Source of the DNA: JBGQMW01 sp963769845
GTDB taxonomy: Archaea > Thermoproteota > Bathyarchaeia > Bathyarchaeales > Bathycorpusculaceae
Reading direction: 5' to 3'
NCBI GenBank assembly: GCA_963769845.1
Contig: CAVYNL010000002.1
Location: 1-31,388, forward strand
Length of the DNA stretch: 31,388 nucleotides
Position numbers and translations under genes: made by a program. The notes under the pieces were generated by a model. It had not been told where the DNA came from, did no database searches, and was given only the letters and a program-made list of their open reading frames with translations. Of the stretch, positions 23,604 through 31,327 are shown piece after piece (the first letter of the stretch is position 1; the number at the start of each line of letters is the position of its first letter).

Positions 23604-24569
23604 TTATGAATAGACATCATCCAGAGCTTCTTCTCCTTTGGGATAGGGGCTCATCAAAGCGAATTTCACAGCATCCGCGACTTCCTCGGCGACCTCCTTT
23701 TCAATGTTGTCTATCTCCGCTTGTGTCAGAATCTCGTCCTCGACTATGGTCTGCTTTAGCAGCTTGATAGGATCTTTCGCGAGCCATTGCTCAACTTCCT
23801 CCCTAGGACGGTATTTTGCCGGGTCGACTCTTGAATGCCCCTTGTGACGGTATGTTTTACACTCAATCAGCGTCGGCCCCAGACCTGTTCTTGCCCGTTC
23901 AAACGCTTTTCGTGCAGCCTCATAGACTGCAAGGACATCATTTCCATCCACGATCGTTCCTGGAATGCCATAGGCTGCGGCTCGGTCTGCAACGTTCTGG
24001 ATGTTCATTATTGTAGATTGGCGTGTTCCCATCGCGTACAGGTTATTCTCGCAGACGAAAACAACTGGGAGCGACCAGACTGAAGCAATGTTTATGCTTT
24101 CATGAAACGTCCCCTGGTTTGAAGCCCCTTCACCAAAGAAACATGCCACAACCTGACTTGTCTTCCTCAACTTAGCGGACAACGCGGCGCCCACAGCTAT
24201 TGGAAGTCCAGCTCCTACGACCGCGGTGGCGCCAAGCATCCCGACACTGAAGTCAGCAATGTGCATCGATCCGCCCTTTCCCTTGCAGTAGCCAGTCTTC
24301 TTTCCAAGTATCTCCGCCATTGTCCGCTTGAGGTCGGCGCCTTTGGCTATGCAGTGGCCGTGGCCTCTATGAGTGCTTGTGATGTAGTCGTCCTTGCTCA
24401 AATTGCTGCACACTCCCACCGCGACTGCTTCTTCTCCCGCGTAGAGGTGGATAGTCCCTGGAACAAGGTTTTGGCCATAAAGGTCAAACACTTTCTCCTC
24501 AAAAAGACGAATCTCAAGCATTTTTCTGTACATTTGTGAGAGCTGTTCCTTTCGCAGACTGGGGGTCAA
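23604..24569 (-). CDS. 2-oxoacid/acetoin dehydrogenase E1 component, alpha subunit
   Basis: 321-aa thiamine-diphosphate-binding E1alpha. The sequence GKGGSMHIADFSVGMLGA, the NIASVWSLPVVFVCENN helix-strand and THRGHGHCIAKG match the PdhA/AcoA family, with closest resemblance (by eye) to acetoin dehydrogenase AcoA. The thiamine motif starts GEG (146-148) and ends NN (175-176); the first part is GDG in most homologues, so the metal-binding Asp is replaced by Glu. The TTG at 24569 follows AGGAAGAG, and a TATA box at 24617-24627 gives a leader of about 28 nt, marking this as the first gene of an E1alpha-E1beta-E2 operon. Pyruvate, branched-chain oxoacids or acetoin are all possible substrates. Confidence 0.93.
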   Translation of the reverse strand: MTPSLRKEQLSQMYRKMLEIRLFEEKVFDLYGQNLVPGTIHLYAGEEAVAVGVCSNLSKDDYITSTHRGHGHCIAKGADLKRTMAEILGKKTGYCKGKGGSMHIADFSVGMLGATAVVGAGLPIAVGAALSAKLRKTSQVVACFFGEGASNQGTFHESINIASVWSLPVVFVCENNLYAMGTRQSTIMNIQNVADRAAAYGIPGTIVDGNDVLAVYEAARKAFERARTGLGPTLIECKTYRHKGHSRVDPAKYRPREEVEQWLAKDPIKLLKQTIVEDEILTQAEIDNIEKEVAEEVADAVKFALMSPYPKGEEALDDVYS

Positions 24570-24616
24570 ATGCTATCTCTTCCTTTATCCTGAAGTTCAT
24601 TTCTTATACACTGAAG

Positions 24617-24627
24617 CTTTTATATTA
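24617..24627. promoter_or_regulatory. Shared bidirectional TATA element
   Basis: CTTTTATATTA. Read on the minus strand (TAATATAAAAG) it serves the E1alpha-E1beta-E2 operon with a start near 24597. On the plus strand it would start a transcript near 24648, where the structured element at 24647 begins. Confidence 0.55.
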
Positions 24628-24646
24628 GTCTACCAGAGGGAAAAGC

Positions 24647-24758
24647 GCAGGCAGGAAGTAGACGCTTACCAGATTTTTCCACTGACTTCGCTCCTGAACC
24701 TTCAGGACGGACGCAGCCACATTGCGAGACGTCCGAGAACACGGATGACCCTGCCTGC
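24647..24758 (+). ncRNA. Candidate structured RNA (or structured leader of the GTPase gene)
   Basis: The ends pair perfectly over 9 bp (GCAGGCAGG 24647-24655 with CCTGCCTGC 24750-24758). Inside are GAAGT/ACTTC (24655-24659, 24685-24689, sharing one base with the closing stem), a near-perfect hairpin TCCTGAA/TTCAGGA (24692-24698, 24701-24707), and CGGACG/CGTCCG (24708-24713, 24730-24735) enclosing CGCA/TGCG. The stems nest without conflict apart from the shared base, giving a three-arm multiloop of about 112 nt. The plus-strand TATA-like element lies about 26 nt before its start. It ends 89 nt before the GTPase start, so it could be a separate RNA or part of a long 5' leader. It is not 5S rRNA or tRNA by its conserved bases. 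Confidence 0.4.
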
Positions 24759-24847
24759 AAGTATGGTACGCAAATAATAAAGAGCAAGAACAGAATACAC
24801 TACAGACACAGGAAATCAGCGTAGTAGTGTCGAAGAAGCTCTAGAGC

Positions 24848-26080
24848 GTGAACATTGTGCAGAAGTCTTATTCGAGACTGTTGGGAATTGTTGGAAAGCC
24901 CAACACGGGCAAGTCAACGTTCTTCAGTGCAGCCACCTTGGCACCTGCCGAGATAGCGAACTATCCTTTTACGACGATAAAGCCTAACAGGGGTGTCGGT
25001 TATGTCAGAACGCCTTGCGTGCATGAAGAATTCAATGTGAACGACAACCCTGCTAACTCAATCTGCATGAATGGCGTTCGGCTCATACCGATAGAGTTCA
25101 TTGATTGCGCAGGCCTTGTGCCAGGCGCATGGGAAGGCAGGGGTTTGGGCAACCAATTCCTAGACGAGATAAGGAGGGCGGACGTCTTGATTCATATAGT
25201 TGACGCTTCTGGGGGAACAGACTGCGAAGGCAGGCTTTGCAGACCTGGCGAAAATGATCCGCTTGATGACGTGAAATTCCTTGAACGCGAGATAACCATG
25301 TGGATGGCGAACATACTGAAGAAGGATTGGCTGAAGATCGCAAGGACAGCTGAAGCAGAATCGAAAGACATGATCTCAATGCTAGAGGAACGGCTCAGTG
25401 GCTTGTCAATCAAGAGAAGTCACGTCATCGAAGCTATAAGAAAGGCCAAGTTGAATGCGGATAAACCCACTGCTTGGAGCGACGAGGATTTTCTCAGATT
25501 CGTTGACACACTGAGACAGACCGCTAAGCCTATGCTGATCGTTGCAAACAAGATTGACCTCCCAACGTCGCAAGAGAACCTGGACAGACTGAAAAAAGCG
25601 GGCCATGTTGTCGTCCCATCATGCGCAGAAGCAGAACTCGCACTGAGAAGAGCCGCTGAAAAACAGCTTATAGACTATAGACCAGGAGACTGCAATTTCA
25701 AGATCAACAAGCCTGAAGGCCTGAGTGAAAGTCAACGGAAGGCCTTGGAAACTATAAGAGACAAGATCCTGCTTACTTTCGGCTCCACTGGCGTTCAAGA
25801 AGCAGTAAACACGGCGTTTTTCAAACTGCTGAACATGATCACTGTCTATCCTGTTGAGGACCTTGAGAAGTTGGCCGACCATGCTGGAAGAGTGCTGCCG
25901 GACGCGTATCTCGTACCTTATGGAACGACGGCGCGACAGCTCGCGTACATAATTCATACGGAGCTTGGAGAGGGATTCATCTACGCGATCGAGGCAAGAG
26001 AAAAGAAGCGAGTCGGGGAAGACCACGTGCTGAAAGACAGAGACGTAGTCTCGATAGTGAGCGCGAGAAGAAGAGCCTGA
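24848..26080 (+). CDS. YchF/OBG-type GTPase with C-terminal TGS domain
   Basis: 410-aa P-loop NTPase of the OBG/YchF (HSR1-related) class that archaea and eukaryotes share. G1 is GKPNTGKST (16-24), switch region NYPFTTIKPNRG, G3 is DCAGL (86-90) followed by GRGLGNQFLDEIRRAD, and G4 is NKID (234-237). A helical domain is inserted between G3 and G4 (about 140-215). The C-terminal region (about 330-410) is a TGS domain with YPVEDLEKLADHAGRVLPDAYLV-like sequence and a last strand LKDRDVVSIVSA. NKID argues for guanine specificity, although some relatives bind ATP. These proteins act at the ribosome or in stress response. The GTG at 24848 is used; GTG 24857 is the next in frame. It is convergent with uppS, 3 nt apart. 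Confidence 0.93.
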   Translation: MNIVQKSYSRLLGIVGKPNTGKSTFFSAATLAPAEIANYPFTTIKPNRGVGYVRTPCVHEEFNVNDNPANSICMNGVRLIPIEFIDCAGLVPGAWEGRGLGNQFLDEIRRADVLIHIVDASGGTDCEGRLCRPGENDPLDDVKFLEREITMWMANILKKDWLKIARTAEAESKDMISMLEERLSGLSIKRSHVIEAIRKAKLNADKPTAWSDEDFLRFVDTLRQTAKPMLIVANKIDLPTSQENLDRLKKAGHVVVPSCAEAELALRRAAEKQLIDYRPGDCNFKINKPEGLSESQRKALETIRDKILLTFGSTGVQEAVNTAFFKLLNMITVYPVEDLEKLADHAGRVLPDAYLVPYGTTARQLAYIIHTELGEGFIYAIEAREKKRVGEDHVLKDRDVVSIVSARRRA

Positions 26081-26083
26081 ACT

Positions 26084-26866
26084 TCATTCTCCGAACCGTC
26101 TCTTTCGTTTCTGGAACGTTCTGACCGCCCTCAGAAGGTCGATCAGGCGGAAGTCAGGCCAGTAAACATCTAGGAAGAACAGTTCGCTGTAAGCAGACTG
26201 CCAAAGAAGAAAGCCACTCAGCCTTTCTTCTCCTGAGGTCCTAATGATTATGTCTGGGTCTTGGTTTGGCAAGTGGGACGTGTAAAGATGTTGCGCGAAA
26301 GTCTTCTCGTCAACACTCTCAGGTTTCAGCTTTCCCTGACTGACTTCTTCGGCGATTTTTCTCGCGGCGTCGACGATCTCAGCGCGGCCTCCGTATGCAA
26401 AGGCGAAGTTCAGAAAATGCTCGCCGTAGTTTTGTGTTGCTTTCTCCACTTCTGCTATCAACTTCTGGAGGTCCTCTGGGAGCAAATTGACTCTGCCTAT
26501 AACCTTAACGCGAATCTTGTCTTTGTATATCCGTTCATCGGTCAATATTTGTCTAAAACGCTCTTCAGCGATTCGCATTATCTCGGCGACTTCGTTTTGC
26601 GAACGCCGAAAATTCTCGGTTGAAAAAGCATACAGAGTCACAGATCTCACGTTGAGTTTCAAACACCAGTCGACAAGCTGGTCAACCTTATCAGCGCCTT
26701 TTTCATGGCCGAACCATGGGTTCAGAACTTTCTCGGATGCCCATCTTCTGTTCCCATCCAAGATTATTGCAATATGTTCTGGTTTTACGCCATTCTTCAC
26801 TTGACGCCAAAGCCACCGTTCATAGGCCCTATAGGCTCCGATGGCTGAAAGCACGGACTTTATCAC
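26084..26866 (-). CDS. uppS: Cis-prenyltransferase (polyprenyl diphosphate synthase, UppS family)
   Basis: 260-aa cis-prenyltransferase that builds long polyprenyl diphosphates, the lipid carriers for glycosylation and cell-surface polymers. The catalytic aspartate is D37 in IAIILDGNRRWA; other family motifs are LYAFSTENFRRS, FAYGGRAEI and IIRTSGEERLSGFLLWQSAYSEL. The GTG at 26866 has GAGGT 7 nt upstream and overlaps the stop of the small basic ORF by 4 nt, which suggests translational coupling. The surrounding genes (DUF373, coiled-coil) lie in the same orientation with short gaps. The GTPase on the plus strand is convergent. Confidence 0.96.
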   Translation of the reverse strand: MIKSVLSAIGAYRAYERWLWRQVKNGVKPEHIAIILDGNRRWASEKVLNPWFGHEKGADKVDQLVDWCLKLNVRSVTLYAFSTENFRRSQNEVAEIMRIAEERFRQILTDERIYKDKIRVKVIGRVNLLPEDLQKLIAEVEKATQNYGEHFLNFAFAYGGRAEIVDAARKIAEEVSQGKLKPESVDEKTFAQHLYTSHLPNQDPDIIIRTSGEERLSGFLLWQSAYSELFFLDVYWPDFRLIDLLRAVRTFQKRKRRFGE

Positions 26867-27063
26867 AGTTCAAACCTCATGCTTCTGCCCGCATCAGTAC
26901 TCCTTCTTCTGATGGTAGAACTCCTGCGCATGTCAATTAAAACCTTCTCAGGCTCCAATATAGTCTTTCGGAATCTTACCCATCTTTGTGATGCTCTGCT
27001 GATATTAAACGCATGTGAGAGCTGAGAGCCCTCAAGTTGCTTCATTTCCATGAAGCGTGGCAT
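26863..27063 (-). CDS. Possible small basic protein between DUF373 and uppS
   Basis: 66-aa ORF rich in Arg and Ser (RASQRWVRFRKTILEPEKV, then RRSSTIRRRSTDAG), unrecognised. Support comes from position: the ATG at 27063 lies 11 nt after the DUF373 stop and the TGA overlaps the uppS GTG by 4 nt, so it exactly fills the gap in an otherwise tight gene row. No strong ribosome site is visible, and the composition is low in hydrophobic residues, so it could also be spacer. Confidence 0.42.
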   Translation of the reverse strand: MPRFMEMKQLEGSQLSHAFNISRASQRWVRFRKTILEPEKVLIDMRRSSTIRRRSTDAGRSMRFEL

Positions 27064-27074
27064 ATTCGCTGATG

Positions 27075-28253
27075 CTAACCTTCTCCAAATTCCTTAGCTT
27101 GTTCTTCTGTTTCTTCAAAGAACTCTTTTGCATACCTGTGAACGACGAATATCACCAACACTGAAGCGACCCCGATGAGTATGCCGACGACAATTGAGAA
27201 TATCAGTTTTTCGATGCCTGCGCGCCCCAGAAGCAGGTCCGACGTCGACACGAAGATTTGCTGGGACCATCCTACTATGACTATCAAAGCTGCGTTGCGC
27301 AACAACCTTACATCGTGTTCAAGATACCAGCGAATAGCACGACCCAGCAATGCAACACACGCTCCGACAACCATTAGAGTAATCGAGCCATCAACGAAGA
27401 AGCCCGCAGCTCTAGGCAATACACTGAGCCAACCAGCGAGGTCGCTTGGAAATGCTATGGCGGCAGCCGCTGTGGTCCATCCCAGGTAAACTGCAAGCAC
27501 CATACATAACGCGCCAGCTAGCATGGAAAAGTTCGAGATTTGCACTCGAATCGGTGGGGGCGAGTATTCCTTGGCCCACATGTAGAACCCTTTTGCTGCT
27601 TTGTCGACACCAAAGCCTTTGACCACCAAGATCACGCTGACTACGATGACAAGCACTATCAGATAGTATTGAACCCACCCAAATATCGCCAGAGCTCCTA
27701 AGATTAGAAAAAGTATTCCAGGTACTCCCAGGGCAATGCGAGAATATCTTGGGTTCTCAGCGATCATTCTTAGATATCTTGTGAATACGGCAGCAGTCTC
27801 CTCGATCGATTCACTGTGTTTTATTACTATTCTTCTCACAGATGAAACGGGAACCCTTGACTGCACGAGTGGCAATACAGCCTCGTCCGAGTAACCATCT
27901 GTTACCAGTATGACTTCCTTGGCGGGGTACGAGACGAGCAAATCATTTAGACCCGCGGCAATTTTCCTGTCAGCACCGACTCCACCAAATTCAGAGCCAG
28001 AGAGGGTGGCTACCTCGAAAACCTCCTCAGGTTTGCTCTCAGCTTTTAAACGGTCGTATATGCGAACCGCTTCAAAAATGGCGTTAGCATCCGGTTCTTC
28101 TGGGTCCCGCAAGGCCAGCGCGACAGCTGCGTCGAGATTCTCAGTCCTCCCAACAACCGGGGTTTTTACTCCAGCCTTGACTTCAAGATCGCCATCTCTG
28201 TCTACGCACAGGATGAGGATTCGTTTCTTTTCCTTTCCTTCTGCTTCAGACAT
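27075..28253 (-). CDS. DUF373 family membrane protein
   Basis: 392-aa archaeal protein of the DUF373 (COG2237) family. The cytosolic N-terminal half (1-170) has ILILCVDRDGDLEVKAGV, TPVVGRTENLDAAV, DPEEPDANAIFEA, the GSEFGGVGADRKI loop, and VILVTDGYSDEAVLP, resembling a nucleotide- or metal-binding Rossmann-like domain. The rest contains about six transmembrane helices (from about 174 onwards) and ends in an acidic tail. The function is unknown. It follows the coiled-coil gene (stop at 28293) by 39 nt and precedes uppS, suggesting a link to envelope lipid metabolism, but that is only by neighbourhood. Confidence 0.93.
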   Translation of the reverse strand: MSEAEGKEKKRILILCVDRDGDLEVKAGVKTPVVGRTENLDAAVALALRDPEEPDANAIFEAVRIYDRLKAESKPEEVFEVATLSGSEFGGVGADRKIAAGLNDLLVSYPAKEVILVTDGYSDEAVLPLVQSRVPVSSVRRIVIKHSESIEETAAVFTRYLRMIAENPRYSRIALGVPGILFLILGALAIFGWVQYYLIVLVIVVSVILVVKGFGVDKAAKGFYMWAKEYSPPPIRVQISNFSMLAGALCMVLAVYLGWTTAAAAIAFPSDLAGWLSVLPRAAGFFVDGSITLMVVGACVALLGRAIRWYLEHDVRLLRNAALIVIVGWSQQIFVSTSDLLLGRAGIEKLIFSIVVGILIGVASVLVIFVVHRYAKEFFEETEEQAKEFGEG

Positions 28254-28292
28254 GACTATCTCGTTGTTTCAGTATTATTGTGCGTGTTTACT

Positions 28293-29168
28293 TTAATCTT
28301 GTGATGTCATCCCTTTCTCGGCCAGGAGCTGGAACTCTTCCCAGCTCAGTTTTTCTCTGCGCTTCAGTTTTTCTCTTGCCTGTTCCTCGATTTTTTGTCT
28401 AAGTTTGTCCTCGCTTTCCTTTTTCTGTTTCTGGTCTGTTTCTTGCAAGTTTTTTCTCAACTGCAGCATTTGGGCAGAAACTGCAACGATCTCATCCTGA
28501 AGGGGCTTCGCTTTCATTCTCGCTTCCAGAAACTGTTTGTGCATTTCGTCTGCCTCCTTTCTCTTCGTCTTCGCCTCTTCAACTTTTTCCAGCATGTTCT
28601 TGTGAAGCTCTTGGCTTCTCTGCGCAAGGGTCGTGAGCTTCTTATGACGAACTTCGTTTTCATTCTTTAGAGTGTCAACTTGGTTGCGAAGGTCAGAAGC
28701 TTTCTGTGAAGATTTTTCGATCTTTCTGTAGACACTCAGCTGTGTCTCCAGCTGCTTGACTTGCTCCATCATTTCTTTGTCTTCCTGCAACGTGTGTGAA
28801 GTGGTCTGAACCTTCCATTCAACTTCCTCAAGCTCCTTCTTTAGAGATGGATAGGATCTTGAAGGCTTGTCCTCAACTATCGTCCTTTTTTCCTGAGAGA
28901 TTGCCCTTAATTCCTCTATTTTTTCTCGGATTTTGGAAACGGCTGCGCTCCTCTGCTGCTTCAGCTTCCTGACTTCTTCGTTGAGCCCATCCCGCGTTGC
29001 GCGAAGTTTCTGCACCTCAGCCTGCAACGTGCGGACCTGCTCGTTGAGCTTGTCTCTTCTTTCTGCCCGTTCATCGGCATCCTTACAGGCTATGCTCCTT
29101 TGTTCCTTCAATTCCGCGAGCTTCTGAGTCAGCGCATCTATCGTTGGGCTTTTCTTGTTTTCTGACAA
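28293..29168 (-). CDS. Archaeal coiled-coil protein (COG1340 type)
   Basis: 291-aa almost wholly helical protein with heptad-like Glu/Lys/Gln-rich sequence from about residue 10 to 270, split by a short break near 100-112 (DKPSRSYPS). The C-terminal signature KLKRREKLSWEEFQLLAEKG is typical of the archaeal COG1340 family. No membrane segment or enzyme motif is present. Such proteins are sometimes mislabelled as phosphatases; no phosphatase motif is seen here. The start is TTG 29168 with GGA just upstream. It heads the row coiled-coil, DUF373, small ORF, uppS. Confidence 0.88.
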   Translation of the reverse strand: MSENKKSPTIDALTQKLAELKEQRSIACKDADERAERRDKLNEQVRTLQAEVQKLRATRDGLNEEVRKLKQQRSAAVSKIREKIEELRAISQEKRTIVEDKPSRSYPSLKKELEEVEWKVQTTSHTLQEDKEMMEQVKQLETQLSVYRKIEKSSQKASDLRNQVDTLKNENEVRHKKLTTLAQRSQELHKNMLEKVEEAKTKRKEADEMHKQFLEARMKAKPLQDEIVAVSAQMLQLRKNLQETDQKQKKESEDKLRQKIEEQAREKLKRREKLSWEEFQLLAEKGMTSQD

Positions 29169-29245
29169 TTCTTTCCATCCTCACCTAGGTTTCATCTGCC
29201 TGAACTGACATCTGCAGACCATCTTTTCGAAGGGGTACGATCACA

Positions 29246-29941
29246 TCATTCGATTATTATTCTGGCGTCAACAGCCTTGGCGCCCTTTTGGTACACAAGT
29301 ATTGGGTTTAAGTCGATTTCTTTGATTTCTGGGTAATCAGTCATCAGTCGCGACGTACTCAGCAGTATATCCGTTATGGCTTTTGTGTCCACTGGTGGCA
29401 TGTTCCGGTAGCCCTTCAGAATGGGGTATGCCTTGATTTCGCCTATCATATCAGAAGCTTCATCCTCCGTGAAAGGCACTACTCTGAATGCAACATCCTT
29501 GAGAACCTCGACAAAGATTCCGCCAAGCCCAAACATAACTACAGGTCCGAATTGGGGGTCTTTTATGGCACCCACTATGACTTCAGTTGATGGCGGCGCC
29601 ATTTCTTGAACTATGATGCCCACTATTCTCGCTTTAGGATTGTTCTTCTTGACGTTCTCCATGATTCTACGGTAGCCGGCGCGCACCTCATCGTCTCCTT
29701 TCAAACCAACCTCCACGCCACCAACGTCAGACTTGTGAACCACGTCTGGAGAAACGATCTTCAAAACAACAGGATAGCCTATTCCATTGGCAACCCTGAC
29801 CGCGTCCACTTCGCTTCCTGCCAGCTCAGACTTCGTAACAGGTATACAATATCCCCTACAGACTTCCTTTGCTTCTGTTTCCAGCAGAGACTTTCTCCCT
29901 TCCTTTTGGACCTTCGCAAAAATCTGTGAACCTGCTTTCAT
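29246..29941 (-). CDS. ADP-forming acyl/acetyl-CoA synthetase, beta subunit
   Basis: 231-aa ATP-grasp protein equivalent to the beta subunit of archaeal ADP-forming acetyl-CoA synthetase, which makes ATP while releasing acetate from acetyl-CoA. Motifs are EAKEVCRGYCIPVT, GYPVVLKIVSPDVVHKSDVGG with the phosphate-relay histidine, EVIVGAIKDPQFGPVVMFGLGG, and EIDLNPILV. The alpha subunit is not next to it. The frame is open to 29986, but ATG 29941 has GGAG at 9 nt and gives the normal N-terminus MKAGSQIFAK. It may act downstream of the 2-oxoacid dehydrogenase complex encoded earlier, converting acetyl- or acyl-CoA to acid plus ATP. Confidence 0.93.
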   Translation of the reverse strand: MKAGSQIFAKVQKEGRKSLLETEAKEVCRGYCIPVTKSELAGSEVDAVRVANGIGYPVVLKIVSPDVVHKSDVGGVEVGLKGDDEVRAGYRRIMENVKKNNPKARIVGIIVQEMAPPSTEVIVGAIKDPQFGPVVMFGLGGIFVEVLKDVAFRVVPFTEDEASDMIGEIKAYPILKGYRNMPPVDTKAITDILLSTSRLMTDYPEIKEIDLNPILVYQKGAKAVDARIIIE

Positions 29942-30100
29942 GATGTGCAACTCCATGTTCAAGTTACGTATGAAATACTTTATCACTTAAATCGTTTTTC
30001 TACCTGGTTTGCGCAGCACAAAAGACGGCTTGATGAGTTTACTGAGAAGGAGAGAAGCTATTTTCGTGATATCGGAGGAATATGATACTTATGATGCCTG

Positions 30101-31327
30101 CTAGCTGATTGCGAGGTAGGCGAAGATTTTGGCGTCGTTTACTAGGTTTTCTATTATTGCGTATTCGTTTGGTTGGTGGGCTGTTTCTTCTACTGTGCTC
30201 CAGACTACGGCGGGGATGTTGGCTTCTCGGAAATAGGCTGCGCACGTTCCGCCGCCGATTCCTCCGATTGTGGGTTCTTTTCCTCGGACTTGTTTGAGAG
30301 CTTGTTCCAGCATTGTCACTATTTTCGCGTTTGCGGGAGTGGGTTTTGGAGCGATGGTCTTGTGGACTATCTCTGCCTGTATTTTTGCTCCTGTCTTCTT
30401 CTCGAATTCCTTGGCTATGTTCTGTATTTCTTCAAATATGGTCATTATGTCGTGCCTTGGAAGAACTCTGCAGTCAAAGTAGGTTACGTCTTCGCCTGGG
30501 ACGATGTTTATGGCGTCAACGTTCTTTTCCTTCTTCGTGGGTTCGAAGGTGTTTTCGGGCGGGTCAAAATACTTGTCCTTTTCAGAGTATTTCTCGTGCA
30601 GCATCTTGTCCAATGCCAGAGCATACTGCATCCCTATGCGATGCGCGTTTAAGCCCTTCCCAGGCGTGCTTGCGTGCGTCTGCTTCCCGAAGACGCGGAT
30701 TCTGAACCAGAGAACGCTCTTTTCTGCTATTTCAATGAAACTTCCATCCGCGTTTCCACCATCAGGAACAACAACCAGGTCTGAGGGCTTGAAGACCCCC
30801 TTTTTTATTAGGTAACGGATGCCGAACTCGCTTTCCGTTTCTTCATCTGCAACAAAGCAGAGCGCGACCCTTCTTTTCGGTTTTATTCCCAAATTCTTCA
30901 AGGCTTTCACTGCGAAAATGGATGCGAACATGGACTGCATGTTATCTTCGCTTCCCCTTCCATACACCTTTCCATCTTTGACATTTGGTTCAAACGGTTT
31001 CGTGAGCGTCCAAAGAGATTCTTCACCTGGGGGGACTATGTCCATGTGTGTCACGATCCACAGTGTTTCAGAAGTCTCCTCTCCTTCGGTGTAGGCGATT
31101 ACGTTGGGCCTTTTCTTCGAAGGCACTCTTTCATCAGGTGCATCGTGTTCTTCGATTTTGTCGAATCCCATGGAAGCCAGTGTCTTCACGAGTTTGTCAG
31201 CTTTCTTTGACTCTCCGTCTCCGCCGTTTTCTGGACCTATGGCTGGAACGCGGATAAACTCCAGGAGTGTTTTCACCATCTGGTCCCTTAGCCTGTCAAT
31301 TTCTGAGAATAGTTTTTGAGCGTCCAA
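30101..31327 (-). CDS. M20 family metallopeptidase (ArgE/DapE-like)
   Basis: 408-aa two-zinc hydrolase of the M20 family. Zinc ligands and catalytic residues can be placed: H94 and D96 in THMDIVPPG, D128 in GRGSEDN, E162/E163 in VADEETES, D189 in VVPDGG, and a late histidine in TVEETAHQPNEY. The dimerisation domain (about 200-320) includes FGKQTHASTPGKG. The substrate could be N-acyl amino acids or dipeptides; ArgE, DapE and carboxypeptidase roles cannot be told apart by motif. The TTG at 31327 directly follows an in-frame TAA, so it is the first possible start; GTGATGG is just upstream, and TTAAAG-type sequence near the window edge could be the promoter. Confidence 0.93.
   Translation of the reverse strand: MDAQKLFSEIDRLRDQMVKTLLEFIRVPAIGPENGGDGESKKADKLVKTLASMGFDKIEEHDAPDERVPSKKRPNVIAYTEGEETSETLWIVTHMDIVPPGEESLWTLTKPFEPNVKDGKVYGRGSEDNMQSMFASIFAVKALKNLGIKPKRRVALCFVADEETESEFGIRYLIKKGVFKPSDLVVVPDGGNADGSFIEIAEKSVLWFRIRVFGKQTHASTPGKGLNAHRIGMQYALALDKMLHEKYSEKDKYFDPPENTFEPTKKEKNVDAINIVPGEDVTYFDCRVLPRHDIMTIFEEIQNIAKEFEKKTGAKIQAEIVHKTIAPKPTPANAKIVTMLEQALKQVRGKEPTIGGIGGGTCAAYFREANIPAVVWSTVEETAHQPNEYAIIENLVNDAKIFAYLAIS

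Noticed and set aside
24647..24758. 5S rRNA, because of the length and end pairing
   Set aside because: The conserved 5S segments (CCGAAC, GAAGTTAAG context) are absent on both strands.
30039..30245. Arg/Pro-rich ORF on the minus strand
   Set aside because: Shadow frame of the M20 peptidase gene with no start signals.
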